A stretch of 64,000 nt of DNA, from the NCBI RefSeq assembly GCF_030269905.1, contig NZ_BSVC01000004.1:186001-250000 (forward strand), written 5' to 3'. The translations under genes and the position numbers were made by a program. This stretch comes from Pelosinus sp. IPA-1. Its GTDB lineage: Bacteria; Bacillota; Negativicutes; DSM-13327. Of this stretch, positions 9,881 to 17,039 are shown one piece after another (position 1 is the stretch's first letter; the number at the start of each line of letters is the position of its first letter). The notes under the pieces are model-generated. The model made no database searches. It worked only from the letters and a program-made list of their open reading frames with translations, and was not told where the DNA came from.

Positions 9881-10144
9881 ATGATAAATAAAGTTATTAA
9901 TTTACAAGATAGTTTTCTAAACCAAATCCGCAAAGAAAATAATTTACCTGTAATTATTTATCTTATCAATGGTTTCCAGCTAAGAGGTGTTGTTAAGGGG
10001 TTTGATAACTTCACTGTTATTATAGAAAACGAAGGTAAACAGCAATTGGTATATAAACATGCGATATCAACAATAACTCCATTAAGACCAATCAATGCCA
10101 ATTTTCATGAAAAGAAAGACGACACTAAAATAGACAAACAGTAA
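9881..10144 (+). CDS. hfq: RNA chaperone Hfq
   Basis: An 87-aa Sm-like hexameric RNA chaperone that helps small RNAs pair with mRNAs. The Sm1 region ([21 protein letters not shown]) and the Sm2 region ending in YKHAISTI are complete. The C-terminal tail is short and charged, as in Gram-positive Hfq. A strong SD (CGGAGGGG) precedes the ATG and an excellent terminator follows at once. Confidence 0.95.
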   Translation: MINKVINLQDSFLNQIRKENNLPVIIYLINGFQLRGVVKGFDNFTVIIENEGKQQLVYKHAISTITPLRPINANFHEKKDDTKIDKQ

Positions 10145-10146
10145 AT

Positions 10147-10187
10147 AAAAGGTGATAAAAAAAGCCTAGGCTTTTTTATCACCTTTT
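10147..10187 (+). terminator. Terminator after hfq
   Basis: A near-perfect 40-nt palindrome (AAAAGGTGATAAAAAAAG ... ATCACCTTTT) begins 3 nt after the hfq stop. It separates the miaB-hfq run from spoVK. Confidence 0.9.
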
Positions 10188-10210
10188 ATTGTCTTTTGCG
10201 TATAATAAAT

Positions 10211-10238
10211 ATCACCTATAGCCCTATGGTGAGGTGAT
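10211..10238 (+). promoter_or_regulatory. Hairpin that can mask the spoVK ribosome-binding site
   Basis: The spoVK SD (GAGGTGAT, ending 5 nt before the ATG) can pair through its GGTGAT part with ATCACC at 10211-10216. A competing stem CACC(t)ATAG-cc-CTATGGTG at 10213-10230 would leave the SD free. The two mutually exclusive pairings are read directly from the sequence. A regulatory role is inference. Confidence 0.4.
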
Positions 10239-10243
10239 GTAGA

Positions 10244-10790
10244 ATGTCTTATGTTTGGCCACAAGATGTGTTAACAGCCGTTGAGAATGGTGAGATATCT
10301 GTTACCCAAGCATTTAAATTTCTTCAGGAAATGGATAGTAAAGCAACTCATTACAAGGTTGATACTAGACAAAAGAGAATAGAAGAGATTTTATTCGAGT
10401 TAGATAATTTGATTGGACTCTTTGAAGTAAAAAAATTAGTAAGAGAAGTTTATGCATTTATTGAAATTCAGCGCCGCCGTGCACAAGAAAAGTTAAATAC
10501 TGAGCCTCTTGTATTACATATGATTTTTAAAGGAAATCCAGGAACAGGTAAGACTACCGTTGCTAGAATTCTTGGTAAAATTCTTCGTGAAATAGGGGTT
10601 TTAAATCGAGGACACCTGATTGAAGTTGAACGAGCAGATCTTGTAGGTGAGTATATCGGGCACACTGCTCAAAAAACACGAGAACAATTAAAAAAAGCAT
10701 ATGGTGGTATTTTATTTATTGATGAAGCATATTCCTTAGCTCGGGGCGGTGAAAAGGATTTTGGTAAAGAGTCTATAGATGTTTTGGTAA
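10244..10790 (+). CDS. spoVK: SpoVK, 5' part of an interrupted gene (AAA ATPase N-half)
   Basis: Residues 1-182 of the sporulation AAA+ ATPase SpoVK, a mother-cell protein needed for normal spore maturation in Bacillus. This part has Walker A GNPGTGKT (97-104), the [18 protein letters not shown] pore-loop region and Walker [11 protein letters not shown] (156-165). The frame then runs through LVSA into a stop at 10796-10798. The homologous continuation (KAMEDHKNE...) appears 4.28 kb downstream. Joining 10244-10790 to 15071-15465 restores one 313-aa ORF, close to the usual family length of about 320. Without excision the product lacks sensor 1, the arginine finger and sensor 2 and cannot be a working AAA ATPase. 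Confidence 0.93.
10779..10790 (+). other. Left attachment site of the spoVK element
   Basis: ATGTTTT-G-GTAA. The same word with C at the eighth position occurs at 15059-15070. The two copies sit in the same codon phase of spoVK. Crossover in the shared GTAA gives V-L-V-K-A-M, and in the shared GTTTT gives V-F-V-K-A-M. Both keep the frame. The Leu version fits the family better. Short shared cores are usual for serine recombinases. Confidence 0.75.
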
Positions 10791-10810
10791 GTGCATGAGT
10801 GCAAAGACTT

Positions 10811-10851
10811 AAAAGCCATGATACCATGTTTTATATGGTATCATGGCTTTT
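10811..10851. terminator. Bidirectional terminator at the left end of the element
   Basis: A perfect 17-bp inverted repeat (AAAAGCCATGATACCAT, 7-nt loop, complement), A-rich before and T-rich after on both strands. It ends transcription of the recombinase from the right. It would also stop spoVK transcription from the left while the element is in place. Confidence 0.9.
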
Positions 10852-12379
10852 ATAAAAATTTTAAATTAACTGTAAATTCTGGTTTGCTATTCCTTGCAAA
10901 AGTAGTGTCAATTCGTTCGACAGCCACTTTATCAAGAACAGCACGAATTGCAACCCGACGCTCATCATCCCTATAGTATTGGGTATCCTTAAAGTGCTTT
11001 TTAATATTTATGGCGATATCCGCTACACTGGTTTGAGGTGCAAGAAAAGTTAATTCATTTTCCAGACTCTTTTTCGTGATCTCAATTTCAATAAGCTGTT
11101 TACTGATTTCATCTAACTGTTTTTCGGCATCGCCGCCATTAATGATCTGTTGTCGAAACCACCGTAAAATAGTTTCCTTTTGAGTGTTTATTTTCTTCTC
11201 CGTCTCTTTTAACTTGCTTAAAGTATTCTTAATATTTGCTGTAGCAATTGGATTACTAGCATCTTGTGTGTATTGAGTTATTAGTTTAGTGTTTCCCGCC
11301 AGCTCGCATAACTTAGTCCATACTAATTCATCCAATATGAGGCTAGGGATTCGCCTAGCTGTACATTTTTCATTTTCTAAGTATATATAGGATGTGCTCA
11401 CTTGCGTTAAACAAGTGTAATAGCTGATACGATCACTACTATTTCCAGAATGTTTAATACTCATTTTCTTGCCACAACGCGCACAATAGACTAAACCAGC
11501 TAAAAGGTGATCATATTTTAAATTTCTTTTTGCAAAATTCTTGTTGGATTGCAGCTGCTTTTGCGCAGTGTGCCAGGTGATTTCATCAACAATGGCTGGC
11601 ACTTTGATGGGGATCCAATCAGATTCAGGCCGTATTTCGATTCTACGAGTACTAAAACCTGTTTTGGTAGACTTCTGCCTCATGCTATAGATAACACCTC
11701 TATAGGCTGTATTGGTTAGTATACGATGTATGCTAGACACAATCCACTGATTGCCACGGGGGGCGGGTATACAATCATTATTTAACTTTTTACTTATGAG
11801 GGCGGTACCTAGTTTATCTTTTATACATAAATCAAATATTTGACGTACGATAGCAGCTTGGGCTTCGTTTATAATATACATGCTATTTACTTTATCGTAG
11901 TCGTATCCGAAACAGCGACCATTATTAACAAGTTTACCTTGGCGAGCTTTGCCTTTTTTACCGCGAGTTGTCCGTTCTTTAATTTTCTCTTTTTCATATG
12001 CTGATATGGCTCCTCGCATGGAGTAAAATAGTTTTCCTTCAGGAGATTCCTCAAAAGTTACCGAAACAAAGAGTAGTTTTGCTCCTGACTTTTCTATTTC
12101 ATCCGTAATAATAAGCTGGTGTGCCAGGTTTCTAGCTAAACGATCAGGATCATAAATAACAACCATGTCAAATTCTTTTCTTTCTAATCCATCACGTAAT
12201 TGAGAAAGGGCAGGGCGATCAATATACTCACCGCTATAACCATCATCAATAAACTCTACAAAACTTGTTGCTCCCAACTCACTTGCTTTTTGCCGATTTT
12301 CTGATAATTGAGTTTCAAGTGAATATCCCTTTTCTGCCTGATCTGCTGTGGAAACACGTATATAAAGTGCTGCAATCAT
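10850..12379 (-). CDS. Large serine recombinase (SpoIVCA-like) of the spoVK element
   Basis: A 509-aa site-specific recombinase. The resolvase domain starts at once (ALYIRVSTADQ) with the nucleophile Ser10, and has the expected DGYSGEYIDRPAL and YDPDRLARN motifs. The recombinase domain spans about 155-285. A zinc ribbon follows with C299, C302, C323 and C339. The C-terminal region (about 365-450) is coiled-coil-like, as in serine integrases that control direction. An SD (AAGGAGG) lies 7 nt before the ATG. It sits at the element's left edge, pointing outward, like spoIVCA in skin. Its likely job is to excise the element and restore spoVK. A CATATAAT box upstream on the minus strand resembles a sigma-E -10, but I see no convincing -35. 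Confidence 0.93.
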   Translation of the reverse strand: MIAALYIRVSTADQAEKGYSLETQLSENRQKASELGATSFVEFIDDGYSGEYIDRPALSQLRDGLERKEFDMVVIYDPDRLARNLAHQLIITDEIEKSGAKLLFVSVTFEESPEGKLFYSMRGAISAYEKEKIKERTTRGKKGKARQGKLVNNGRCFGYDYDKVNSMYIINEAQAAIVRQIFDLCIKDKLGTALISKKLNNDCIPAPRGNQWIVSSIHRILTNTAYRGVIYSMRQKSTKTGFSTRRIEIRPESDWIPIKVPAIVDEITWHTAQKQLQSNKNFAKRNLKYDHLLAGLVYCARCGKKMSIKHSGNSSDRISYYTCLTQVSTSYIYLENEKCTARRIPSLILDELVWTKLCELAGNTKLITQYTQDASNPIATANIKNTLSKLKETEKKINTQKETILRWFRQQIINGGDAEKQLDEISKQLIEIEITKKSLENELTFLAPQTSVADIAINIKKHFKDTQYYRDDERRVAIRAVLDKVAVERIDTTFARNSKPEFTVNLKFL

Positions 12380-12641
12380 AAATACCTCCTTTTAAAAACA
12401 TCTTTAAATCTAAAAGAGCTTATCATAGTGGAGTATCAATAATAATTATATGTAGTTTAAATTAAGACAGCACATTATCTACTAATAAGTAGAAAGTGTT
12501 GTTTTTCTATACGTAACCCGATGGCTGATACAAAATGCCAATTGATGCACAACTTATTCTAAAAAATTTAAGCGTAAAGTGGACAACCACACTATCATAA
12601 ACTGTATAGAGAATTGTATCAGTTAACAGGAGGCGAAAGTT

Positions 12642-12815
12642 TTGGGAACTATCAAAAAAAAAGACAAAACTGCAACATCGCCCGAAAGAAAAAAAGAAGT
12701 AAAAGTTCATTGGATTATAGCAAATCAACCAAGTCAGAAAGCACTTGAAAACTTTAACCGAGTATTAGCAAAAGCTCAGTTAAGGGTTTACCGTGAATCT
12801 TTGGAAACAAAATAG
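12642..12815 (+). CDS. 57-aa basic protein divergent from the recombinase (candidate directionality factor)
   Basis: A TTG-start ORF with a consensus SD (AGGAGG at 12629-12634). It encodes a small basic protein: a Lys-rich N-terminus (GTIKKKDKTATSPERKKEVK), then an amphipathic helical half (NFNRVLAKAQLRVYRES). It is transcribed away from the recombinase across a 262-bp shared promoter region. Small basic proteins next to serine integrases often act as recombination directionality factors. That role is a guess from position and size only. I do not recognise the family. Confidence 0.6.
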   Translation: MGTIKKKDKTATSPERKKEVKVHWIIANQPSQKALENFNRVLAKAQLRVYRESLETK

Positions 12816-12896
12816 CCGGGGGATCCGGCTGAAATAAAAATGGACAGGATCGTAATCGTTATCTAATAGGAGAATAGATGATAATAATTTAAAAAT

Positions 12897-12929
12897 AAAG
12901 AAGTACTACTTGGAAAGTAGTACTTCTTT
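12897..12929. terminator. Bidirectional terminator between convergent small genes
   Basis: A perfect 15-bp inverted repeat (AAAGAAGTACTACTT, 3-nt loop, complement) lies between the 57-aa gene (plus) and the 42-aa gene (minus). Confidence 0.85.
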
Positions 12930-12956
12930 AACTATCGGTGTGTTTAAAATTTACTT

Positions 12957-13085
12957 TTAGAATTCAGTGTTATATTTGCATGCTTCACAACTTTGTACAG
13001 GATGTCCATTTCTGATTTGTTGTGCTTGACACACAGGGCACGAATTCTCGATGGTTTGAATGTTATTTTTCTTGGTATCTGACAT
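12957..13085 (-). CDS. Zinc-ribbon microprotein (42 aa)
   Basis: I start it at the ATG at 13085 because it follows GGGGAGG at ideal spacing. The longer frame to 13145 has no SD. The protein has two Cys-x2-Cys pairs (CPVC and CEAC, about residues 16-36) with a basic stretch between, which suggests a small zinc ribbon. Cargo of the spoVK element. Function unknown. Micro-zinc-ribbon proteins are common in spore-formers, but I cannot place this one. Confidence 0.6.
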   Translation of the reverse strand: MSDTKKNNIQTIENSCPVCQAQQIRNGHPVQSCEACKYNTEF

Positions 13086-13331
13086 TGTAAAACCTCCCCG
13101 TTTGCTAGATTGAATTATACCCAAATAATACCACAAACTCTTCATTGATGCAAATTATTAATTAATAATTATTATGTACATGTAATTAAAAGAGTAATAG
13201 AATGTAATACTGTAAATAATGATAGAGGAGAAATTAGATACACTTTTTTTGATTTTGACTGTGATAAAATAATATTAAGCTAACAAGATTTTATAAATGT
13301 TTAAAATAGCTAGTAAAAAAGGGAGATAAAT

Positions 13332-13643
13332 ATGATTATTAAAAATGCTTTAAATCGAATAAAAGAAATAATACGTGGTTTAAAAACAAAAAAAGTTGAA
13401 GAAAGACTACAATCATATACCACAATTGCGGTAATACTTAGTCGTCTAGAAGATATCAGCAAAGACCAAAAGCTCCCTAATTATGTTATATATAAACAGG
13501 ATTTATTATATAGTTGCGAAGTTTTGTGCGGTTTAGATGATGTTGATGGTCATTCTGAGGAACAACATATAGGTTGGGCGTTATCGGCAGTTGATAAGTT
13601 AAAATCTTTTCATTGTTTTAACGTAGATAACCATCATATTTGA
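13332..13643 (+). CDS. Unknown 103-aa protein of the spoVK element
   Basis: The ORF follows a good SD (AAGGGAG). The first 30 residues form a basic amphipathic helix (NALNRIKEIIRGLKTKKVEE). The rest is mixed helix with two cysteines and a His-rich end. No signal peptide, membrane segment or known domain is visible. It lies within the intervening element, ahead of another 103-aa gene with which it shares no obvious similarity. Confidence 0.55.
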   Translation: MIIKNALNRIKEIIRGLKTKKVEERLQSYTTIAVILSRLEDISKDQKLPNYVIYKQDLLYSCEVLCGLDDVDGHSEEQHIGWALSAVDKLKSFHCFNVDNHHI

Positions 13644-13742
13644 GCTTAGGATATAGGTAATAAAGGTGAATATATAATCTTAAAGGATTAATGTAGTATT
13701 TTATAGAAGTATACATAAAATGAAATAAGGAAGTGTTTAAAA

Positions 13743-14054
13743 ATGTGTACATCTTGTGATGAAACTTACAGAATATTTTCTGTTGAACTTATTACGAAAG
13801 AACCTGTTAATACAAATATGGAATTATTTAAAGAGATAGCTCACAGACTATTTCAAAATAAAGTAATATCCAATATTAATATTGATAATAATAAGGCTTA
13901 TAATGTTAATGGTAAGCAAATGTTTGGATTTGATCTTCATTTAGGTAATACTAACAATCCTTTGACTGTGAATCTTGAAAATGTTGAAAAAGCGCTTAAT
14001 GGTCTTTTAGCTCAGTTTGTAGATTACTCTGAAATGCAAATTAAACTTAATTAA
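13743..14054 (+). CDS. Unknown 103-aa protein of the spoVK element
   Basis: A soluble ORF with an SD (AAGGAAGTG) before the ATG. It begins with a Cys-x2-Cys pair (MCTSCDE). An alpha/beta pattern follows (RIFSVELITKE, a helix, then NVNGKQMFGFDLHLG). It may form an operon with the upstream gene, 99 nt away, and is followed by two terminators. No family recognised. Cargo of the spoVK element. Confidence 0.55.
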   Translation: MCTSCDETYRIFSVELITKEPVNTNMELFKEIAHRLFQNKVISNINIDNNKAYNVNGKQMFGFDLHLGNTNNPLTVNLENVEKALNGLLAQFVDYSEMQIKLN

Positions 14055-14069
14055 ATATTTGTAAAGTTG

Positions 14070-14092
14070 GCATCCTTCGGGGTGCTTTTTTT
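14070..14092 (+). terminator. Terminator with UUCG tetraloop
   Basis: GCATCC-ttcg-GGGTGC stem followed by seven T residues, 15 nt after the stop of the 103-aa gene. Confidence 0.8.
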
Positions 14093-14110
14093 CATGTCAA
14101 AACAAGCGAT

Positions 14111-14150
14111 TAAAAGTCGCCTCGCTCTTATTGAGTGAGGCGACTTTTAA
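14111..14150. terminator. Second, bidirectional terminator in the element
   Basis: A long inverted repeat with arms TAAAAGTCGCCTCgCTC and GAGtGAGGCGACTTTTA around a 5-nt loop. It lies between the plus-strand 103-aa gene and the minus-strand 62-aa gene. Confidence 0.8.
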
Positions 14151-14298
14151 GTTTGCTAACAGTGGTAACGAAATTAATTGTTGTTTTTTTATTCTTTCAA
14201 TCTATAAATTACGGAACATACGTTCGCCAGTGAGGAAATAAGGATTATGAGCTGCCATTTCATGTTAATCTAAAATGCATTGGGAGAAATTAATCCGA

Positions 14299-14487
14299 TT
14301 ATCCATGCTGCTTAATAAATGGGATCTCATTAATTTGATGCTCATTTGTCATGGTTTTATAAACAGTTTTAAGACAATCTGTACAAATTGCGTTTTTAAT
14401 AAGAAAGTTGTTTTTTTGCTCTTCCGCACAAAATTGTAAAAAACAATATTGTTCATGTCCGCAAATTTCACAAGTCGTATATTCCAT
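14299..14487 (-). CDS. Cysteine-rich 62-aa protein of the spoVK element
   Basis: A short ORF with a strong SD (AAAGGGGGAT) before its ATG. Cys-x2-Cys (CEIC) near the start and a later Cys-x2-Cys (CTDC, about residues 35-38) suggest one zinc site joined by a long loop with further cysteines. It is unlike the other zinc ribbon in the element. Function unknown. Confidence 0.55.
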   Translation of the reverse strand: MEYTTCEICGHEQYCFLQFCAEEQKNNFLIKNAICTDCLKTVYKTMTNEHQINEIPFIKQHG

Positions 14488-14784
14488 AATTCGTATCCCC
14501 CTTTATTTATAGTAGTATACTGGATAAATATGGTTTTTATTCATACAAGATTCAATAAGTCTTGTTGAGTTCATCTCAAAATAAAAACGAAATATTTTCT
14601 GAAGTAAGTGTTAAATAATTGTTGGTTATTTGATTATGGTTAAAGGAAAATAACTTCTTTTAGACGAATGTTTAAATAACTAAAAACGTTATTTTTCTTC
14701 TTCCCGAAATGTATTGATATAAATCACTTATAAGCTTAATTCCTATTAGATATTATATGATTAGACGAAGTGGGAGGCGTTGGC

Positions 14785-14946
14785 ATGACTGATTTAGAAA
14801 TCAAAGAATTATGGGAAGAAATAGAACAGTTGCGTAATAAACTCCATGATATTGCTAGCAAAAAAGGAATTAACTCACCAGAAGCGATCCGTGCAAGTCA
14901 ATCATTGGACAATAAGGTGAATGAATTTTATCGTTTAAAACGTTAA
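14785..14946 (+). CDS. Spo0E-family aspartyl-phosphate phosphatase
   Basis: A 53-aa all-helical protein with an SD (GGGAGGCG) before the ATG. The second helix holds the family signature ASQSLDNKVNEFYRL (residues about 37-51), matching the SQxLD core of Spo0E, YisI and YnzD. The first helix (LWEEIEQLRNKLHDIASKKG) pairs with it in the usual two-helix hairpin. In Bacillus such proteins remove phosphate from Spo0A~P and delay sporulation. Here it lies about 125 bp from the right end of the spoVK element, as cargo. Its effect on this host's Spo0A is inferred from the family. Confidence 0.85.
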   Translation: MTDLEIKELWEEIEQLRNKLHDIASKKGINSPEAIRASQSLDNKVNEFYRLKR

Positions 14947-14970
14947 GTCACTTTGGTGGCTTTTTCTTTT
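14946..14970 (+). terminator. Weak terminator of the Spo0E-like gene
   Basis: AGTCAC-ttt-GGTGGCT stem with G-T pairs, then TTTTTCTTTT, at the stop codon. Confidence 0.6.
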
Positions 14971-15058
14971 ATTCAAAAAAATATCAAAGATTTTAGTGCT
15001 ATCCTTCCAATTGGAAGAATAGTTTCTTATTGCATAAGTCAAAATTATATTTAATTCT

Positions 15059-15070
15059 ATGTTTTCGTAA
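15059..15070 (+). other. Right attachment site of the spoVK element
   Basis: ATGTTTT-C-GTAA, the partner of the left site. After it the spoVK frame continues as AAA-GCA-ATG-GAA-GAC. Confidence 0.75.
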
Positions 15071-15465
15071 AAGCAATGGAAGACCATAAAAATGAAATTA
15101 TTCTAATACTAGCCGGTTATCAAAAAGAAATGGAAAATTTCTTGCAAACAAATCCAGGTCTACGTTCTCGTTTTCCAATCCATATAGATTTTCCAGACTA
15201 TAACCAACAAGAGTTGTTACATATTGCCGAACAAATTTGTGCAAAACGTCAATATACATTATCTTCCGATACACAAGTCGCTTTATTAAAGCTTTTGCTT
15301 CAACAAAGTAACATTGATGAAAACTTTGGCAATGCCCGGACGGTCCGTAATATGATTGAGCAAGCAATTCGTCATCAAGCCGTACGCCTAATGGCTAAAG
15401 GTAATATTACTAGACAGGAGTTAATCCAAATTGAGCCTGATGATTTAAAGGGGGTTAAAGAGTGA
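15071..15465 (+). CDS. spoVK: SpoVK, 3' part of an interrupted gene (AAA ATPase C-half)
   Basis: The remaining 131 residues of SpoVK. Sensor 1 (LILAGY), the arginine-finger loop (NPGLRSRF), the lid and sensor 2 (NARTVRNMIE) are all present in normal order. An ATG falls at 15076, but it has no SD and lies in the middle of the domain, so this half is probably not translated alone. Together with the 5' half it makes a complete ATPase after excision of the element. Its stop overlaps the GTG start of the next gene, so the downstream genes belong to the spoVK operon. Confidence 0.92.
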
Positions 15466-16067
15466 GGGATCTTATTGTCGTTGGCCGCCCAAATTCAGGA
15501 AAAACAATGTTTACGCTCAATTTTGCTTCTTATATCGGCAGTAAATCAGTAGATATAACCTTTCGGAGTTATGATGATTTAATTACTTGTAAGCATTTTT
15601 CAGTTGAAGAAGCAAGGCGAGAATTATGTAGCAATACATTACATAAAACCAGAACGCTGCAATCATTAGTACTTAAAATTGCAATTGGAAAAACGGCAGT
15701 AAATTTTAGGCTCAATGATACTTGTGGGATTGGTGAAAAAATACATAATGAGGTAGCAGTTCGTCGTGGAATGGCACAGACTCTGAGCCTAATGCGATGT
15801 GCAGATTTTATTTTTCATATTATTGACTTATCATATATATCTAAAGAATACATGAATGGTTCTAGTACTATAGACCATGAAATATACAATTATGGCATCA
15901 TCCAGAATTCATACATTATTTTGGCCAATAAGACAGATATTCCTTATGCTAAAGATAATCTTACTAAGCTGTCTTGTATATTTCCTAAAGCTACAATTAT
16001 CCCGATTTCAGCTTTATTAAGTCAAGGATTGAAAGAGGTGAAGAGTTGTGTCGCCCGTAATATTTGA
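15462..16067 (+). CDS. Ras-like GTPase coupled to spoVK, unknown role
   Basis: A 201-aa P-loop GTPase with G1 GRPNSGKT (8-15), G3 DTCG (86-89), G4 NKTD (156-159) and G5-like SAL (183-185), so nucleotide binding looks intact. It belongs broadly to the TRAFAC class (Era/EngA-like domain) but lacks a KH or other RNA-binding tail. The GTG start overlaps the spoVK stop by 4 nt. The 3' end overlaps the next gene by 20 nt. This tight coupling suggests a role in the mother cell with SpoVK. The cargo or partner is unknown. Confidence 0.75.
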   Translation: MRDLIVVGRPNSGKTMFTLNFASYIGSKSVDITFRSYDDLITCKHFSVEEARRELCSNTLHKTRTLQSLVLKIAIGKTAVNFRLNDTCGIGEKIHNEVAVRRGMAQTLSLMRCADFIFHIIDLSYISKEYMNGSSTIDHEIYNYGIIQNSYIILANKTDIPYAKDNLTKLSCIFPKATIIPISALLSQGLKEVKSCVARNI

Positions 16068-16626
16068 ATTCATCGGCACAACTTTCTCTGTAATATTTTG
16101 TGCCATTGCAATTAAACTGGCCGATGATTTTTTGGACCAAGAGATTGACACAAATTACAATTTTGCAAAAGATATTGGGAAAGGAACCATGATATATAGC
16201 ATGCTATTCATGGCCTGTGCAGTCTGTTTAAATGTCTCAGTAAGTACTTCTTTATTTTTTGCTAGTTATATTATTGGCATGTTTCATGATTTAAAACAGC
16301 AATTTCCCAGCCGCCTCAGTGGCATACAAGAATCGATTTTAGTATTTATAATAGGAATTTTCTTCTGGGGTTGGAAGACCATGGTATTCTCAGTTTTATT
16401 CATTTTATCAATCCAATTATTTGACGATTCTATAGATGTCCATATTGATCAGTTGTCTGGACATCGTAATTGGGCCCACCGCCTAGGGAATGTGGAATGT
16501 TTCCTGTTATTTGTAGTAAGCATACTTGCATCTTGGTGGGTTGACGAACATTTGTTCTTTCCTGTGTTTTTGGGTACAGTTATCTTTTATGGTACCGTTT
16601 GGTGCTATCAGAGGGGGAGGGCATAA
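16048..16626 (+). CDS. Polytopic membrane protein with two Asp-rich motifs (UbiA-like)
   Basis: A 192-aa protein with about six hydrophobic segments. The GTG start lies 9 nt after GAGGTGA. Two Asp-rich motifs with the same spacing, DDFLDQEID (26-34) and DDSIDVHID (126-134), lie 100 residues apart. Two such motifs at membrane-helix ends mark the UbiA prenyltransferase superfamily, where they bind Mg-diphosphate. The protein is shorter than typical UbiA enzymes (about 290 aa), so it may be a reduced or distinct member. It overlaps the GTPase gene and is followed by a gene with no gap. Function is tentative. Confidence 0.6.
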   Translation: MSPVIFEFIGTTFSVIFCAIAIKLADDFLDQEIDTNYNFAKDIGKGTMIYSMLFMACAVCLNVSVSTSLFFASYIIGMFHDLKQQFPSRLSGIQESILVFIIGIFFWGWKTMVFSVLFILSIQLFDDSIDVHIDQLSGHRNWAHRLGNVECFLLFVVSILASWWVDEHLFFPVFLGTVIFYGTVWCYQRGRA

Positions 16627-16881
16627 GTGTTACTAATATTGATAGTAGTCGTTAGTGCATTATTAGTAGGGTATGTTTGGGGTAAACATGACAAAGTTAT
16701 CCACCAAACAAAGCAATTAGAGGTAAGTATACCTATATTGTTAAGGCAGCAATCCCTGGAGCGGGGCTATTGTATATTGTGTAATGGATCTAAAAAAAAT
16801 ATACTTAGACAAAAATTAAGGAAACAATACAAAATGAAATTAGTTTGTTTAAGAGTGTGCAATAAAAAGAGGAATTTTTGA
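16627..16881 (+). CDS. Small membrane-anchored protein, possibly degenerate
   Basis: An 84-aa ORF starting at a GTG directly after the stop of the previous gene. Residues 2-18 form a membrane anchor. The middle has a Cys-x2-Cys (YCILC) and the C-terminal 35 residues are very basic with two more cysteines. The basic tail could result from a frameshift in a once longer protein, because its composition differs from the first half. Function unknown. Last member of the spoVK-linked operon. Confidence 0.45.
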   Translation: MLLILIVVVSALLVGYVWGKHDKVIHQTKQLEVSIPILLRQQSLERGYCILCNGSKKNILRQKLRKQYKMKLVCLRVCNKKRNF

Positions 16882-17039
16882 TTGAACATATAATTTAATC
16901 TGTAGGTGTTTTCTAACATCATACAATAAGTTTCTATAAATCTATGTCATATATTATGAATAGCTCTTTATAAGTAAATTCTTGTAAGGTATTTACTCTT
17001 CTTGTAGCAGATACAGTAGTTGAATGGAGTTATGAACAG

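Larger units (their letters stand above)
10791..15070. mobile_element. Skin-like intervening element inside spoVK (about 4.28 kb)
   Basis: The DNA between the two spoVK halves. It carries a large serine recombinase at the left end on the minus strand, a divergent 57-codon gene, two small cysteine-rich genes, two unknown 103-aa genes and a Spo0E-family gene at the right end. No capsid, replication or packaging genes are present, so it is not a complete prophage. Excision at the shared ATGTTTT-N-GTAA sites would release a 4,280-bp circle and rebuild spoVK exactly in frame. This matches the logic of the skin element in sigK and similar elements in other late sporulation genes. Excision in the mother cell is inferred, not shown by the sequence. 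Confidence 0.88.

Noticed and set aside
10791-10976. 61-aa plus-strand ORF at the left edge of the element
   Set aside because: It runs through the bidirectional terminator and antisense to the recombinase end; no SD.
12507-12728. 73-aa minus-strand ORF in the element
   Set aside because: Antisense to the 57-aa gene that has a consensus SD; Phe-rich shadow frame.
15076-15465. SpoVK C-half as an independent gene starting at ATG 15076
   Set aside because: No SD before this ATG, and it begins in the middle of the AAA domain. It is better explained as the 3' exon-like half of spoVK.
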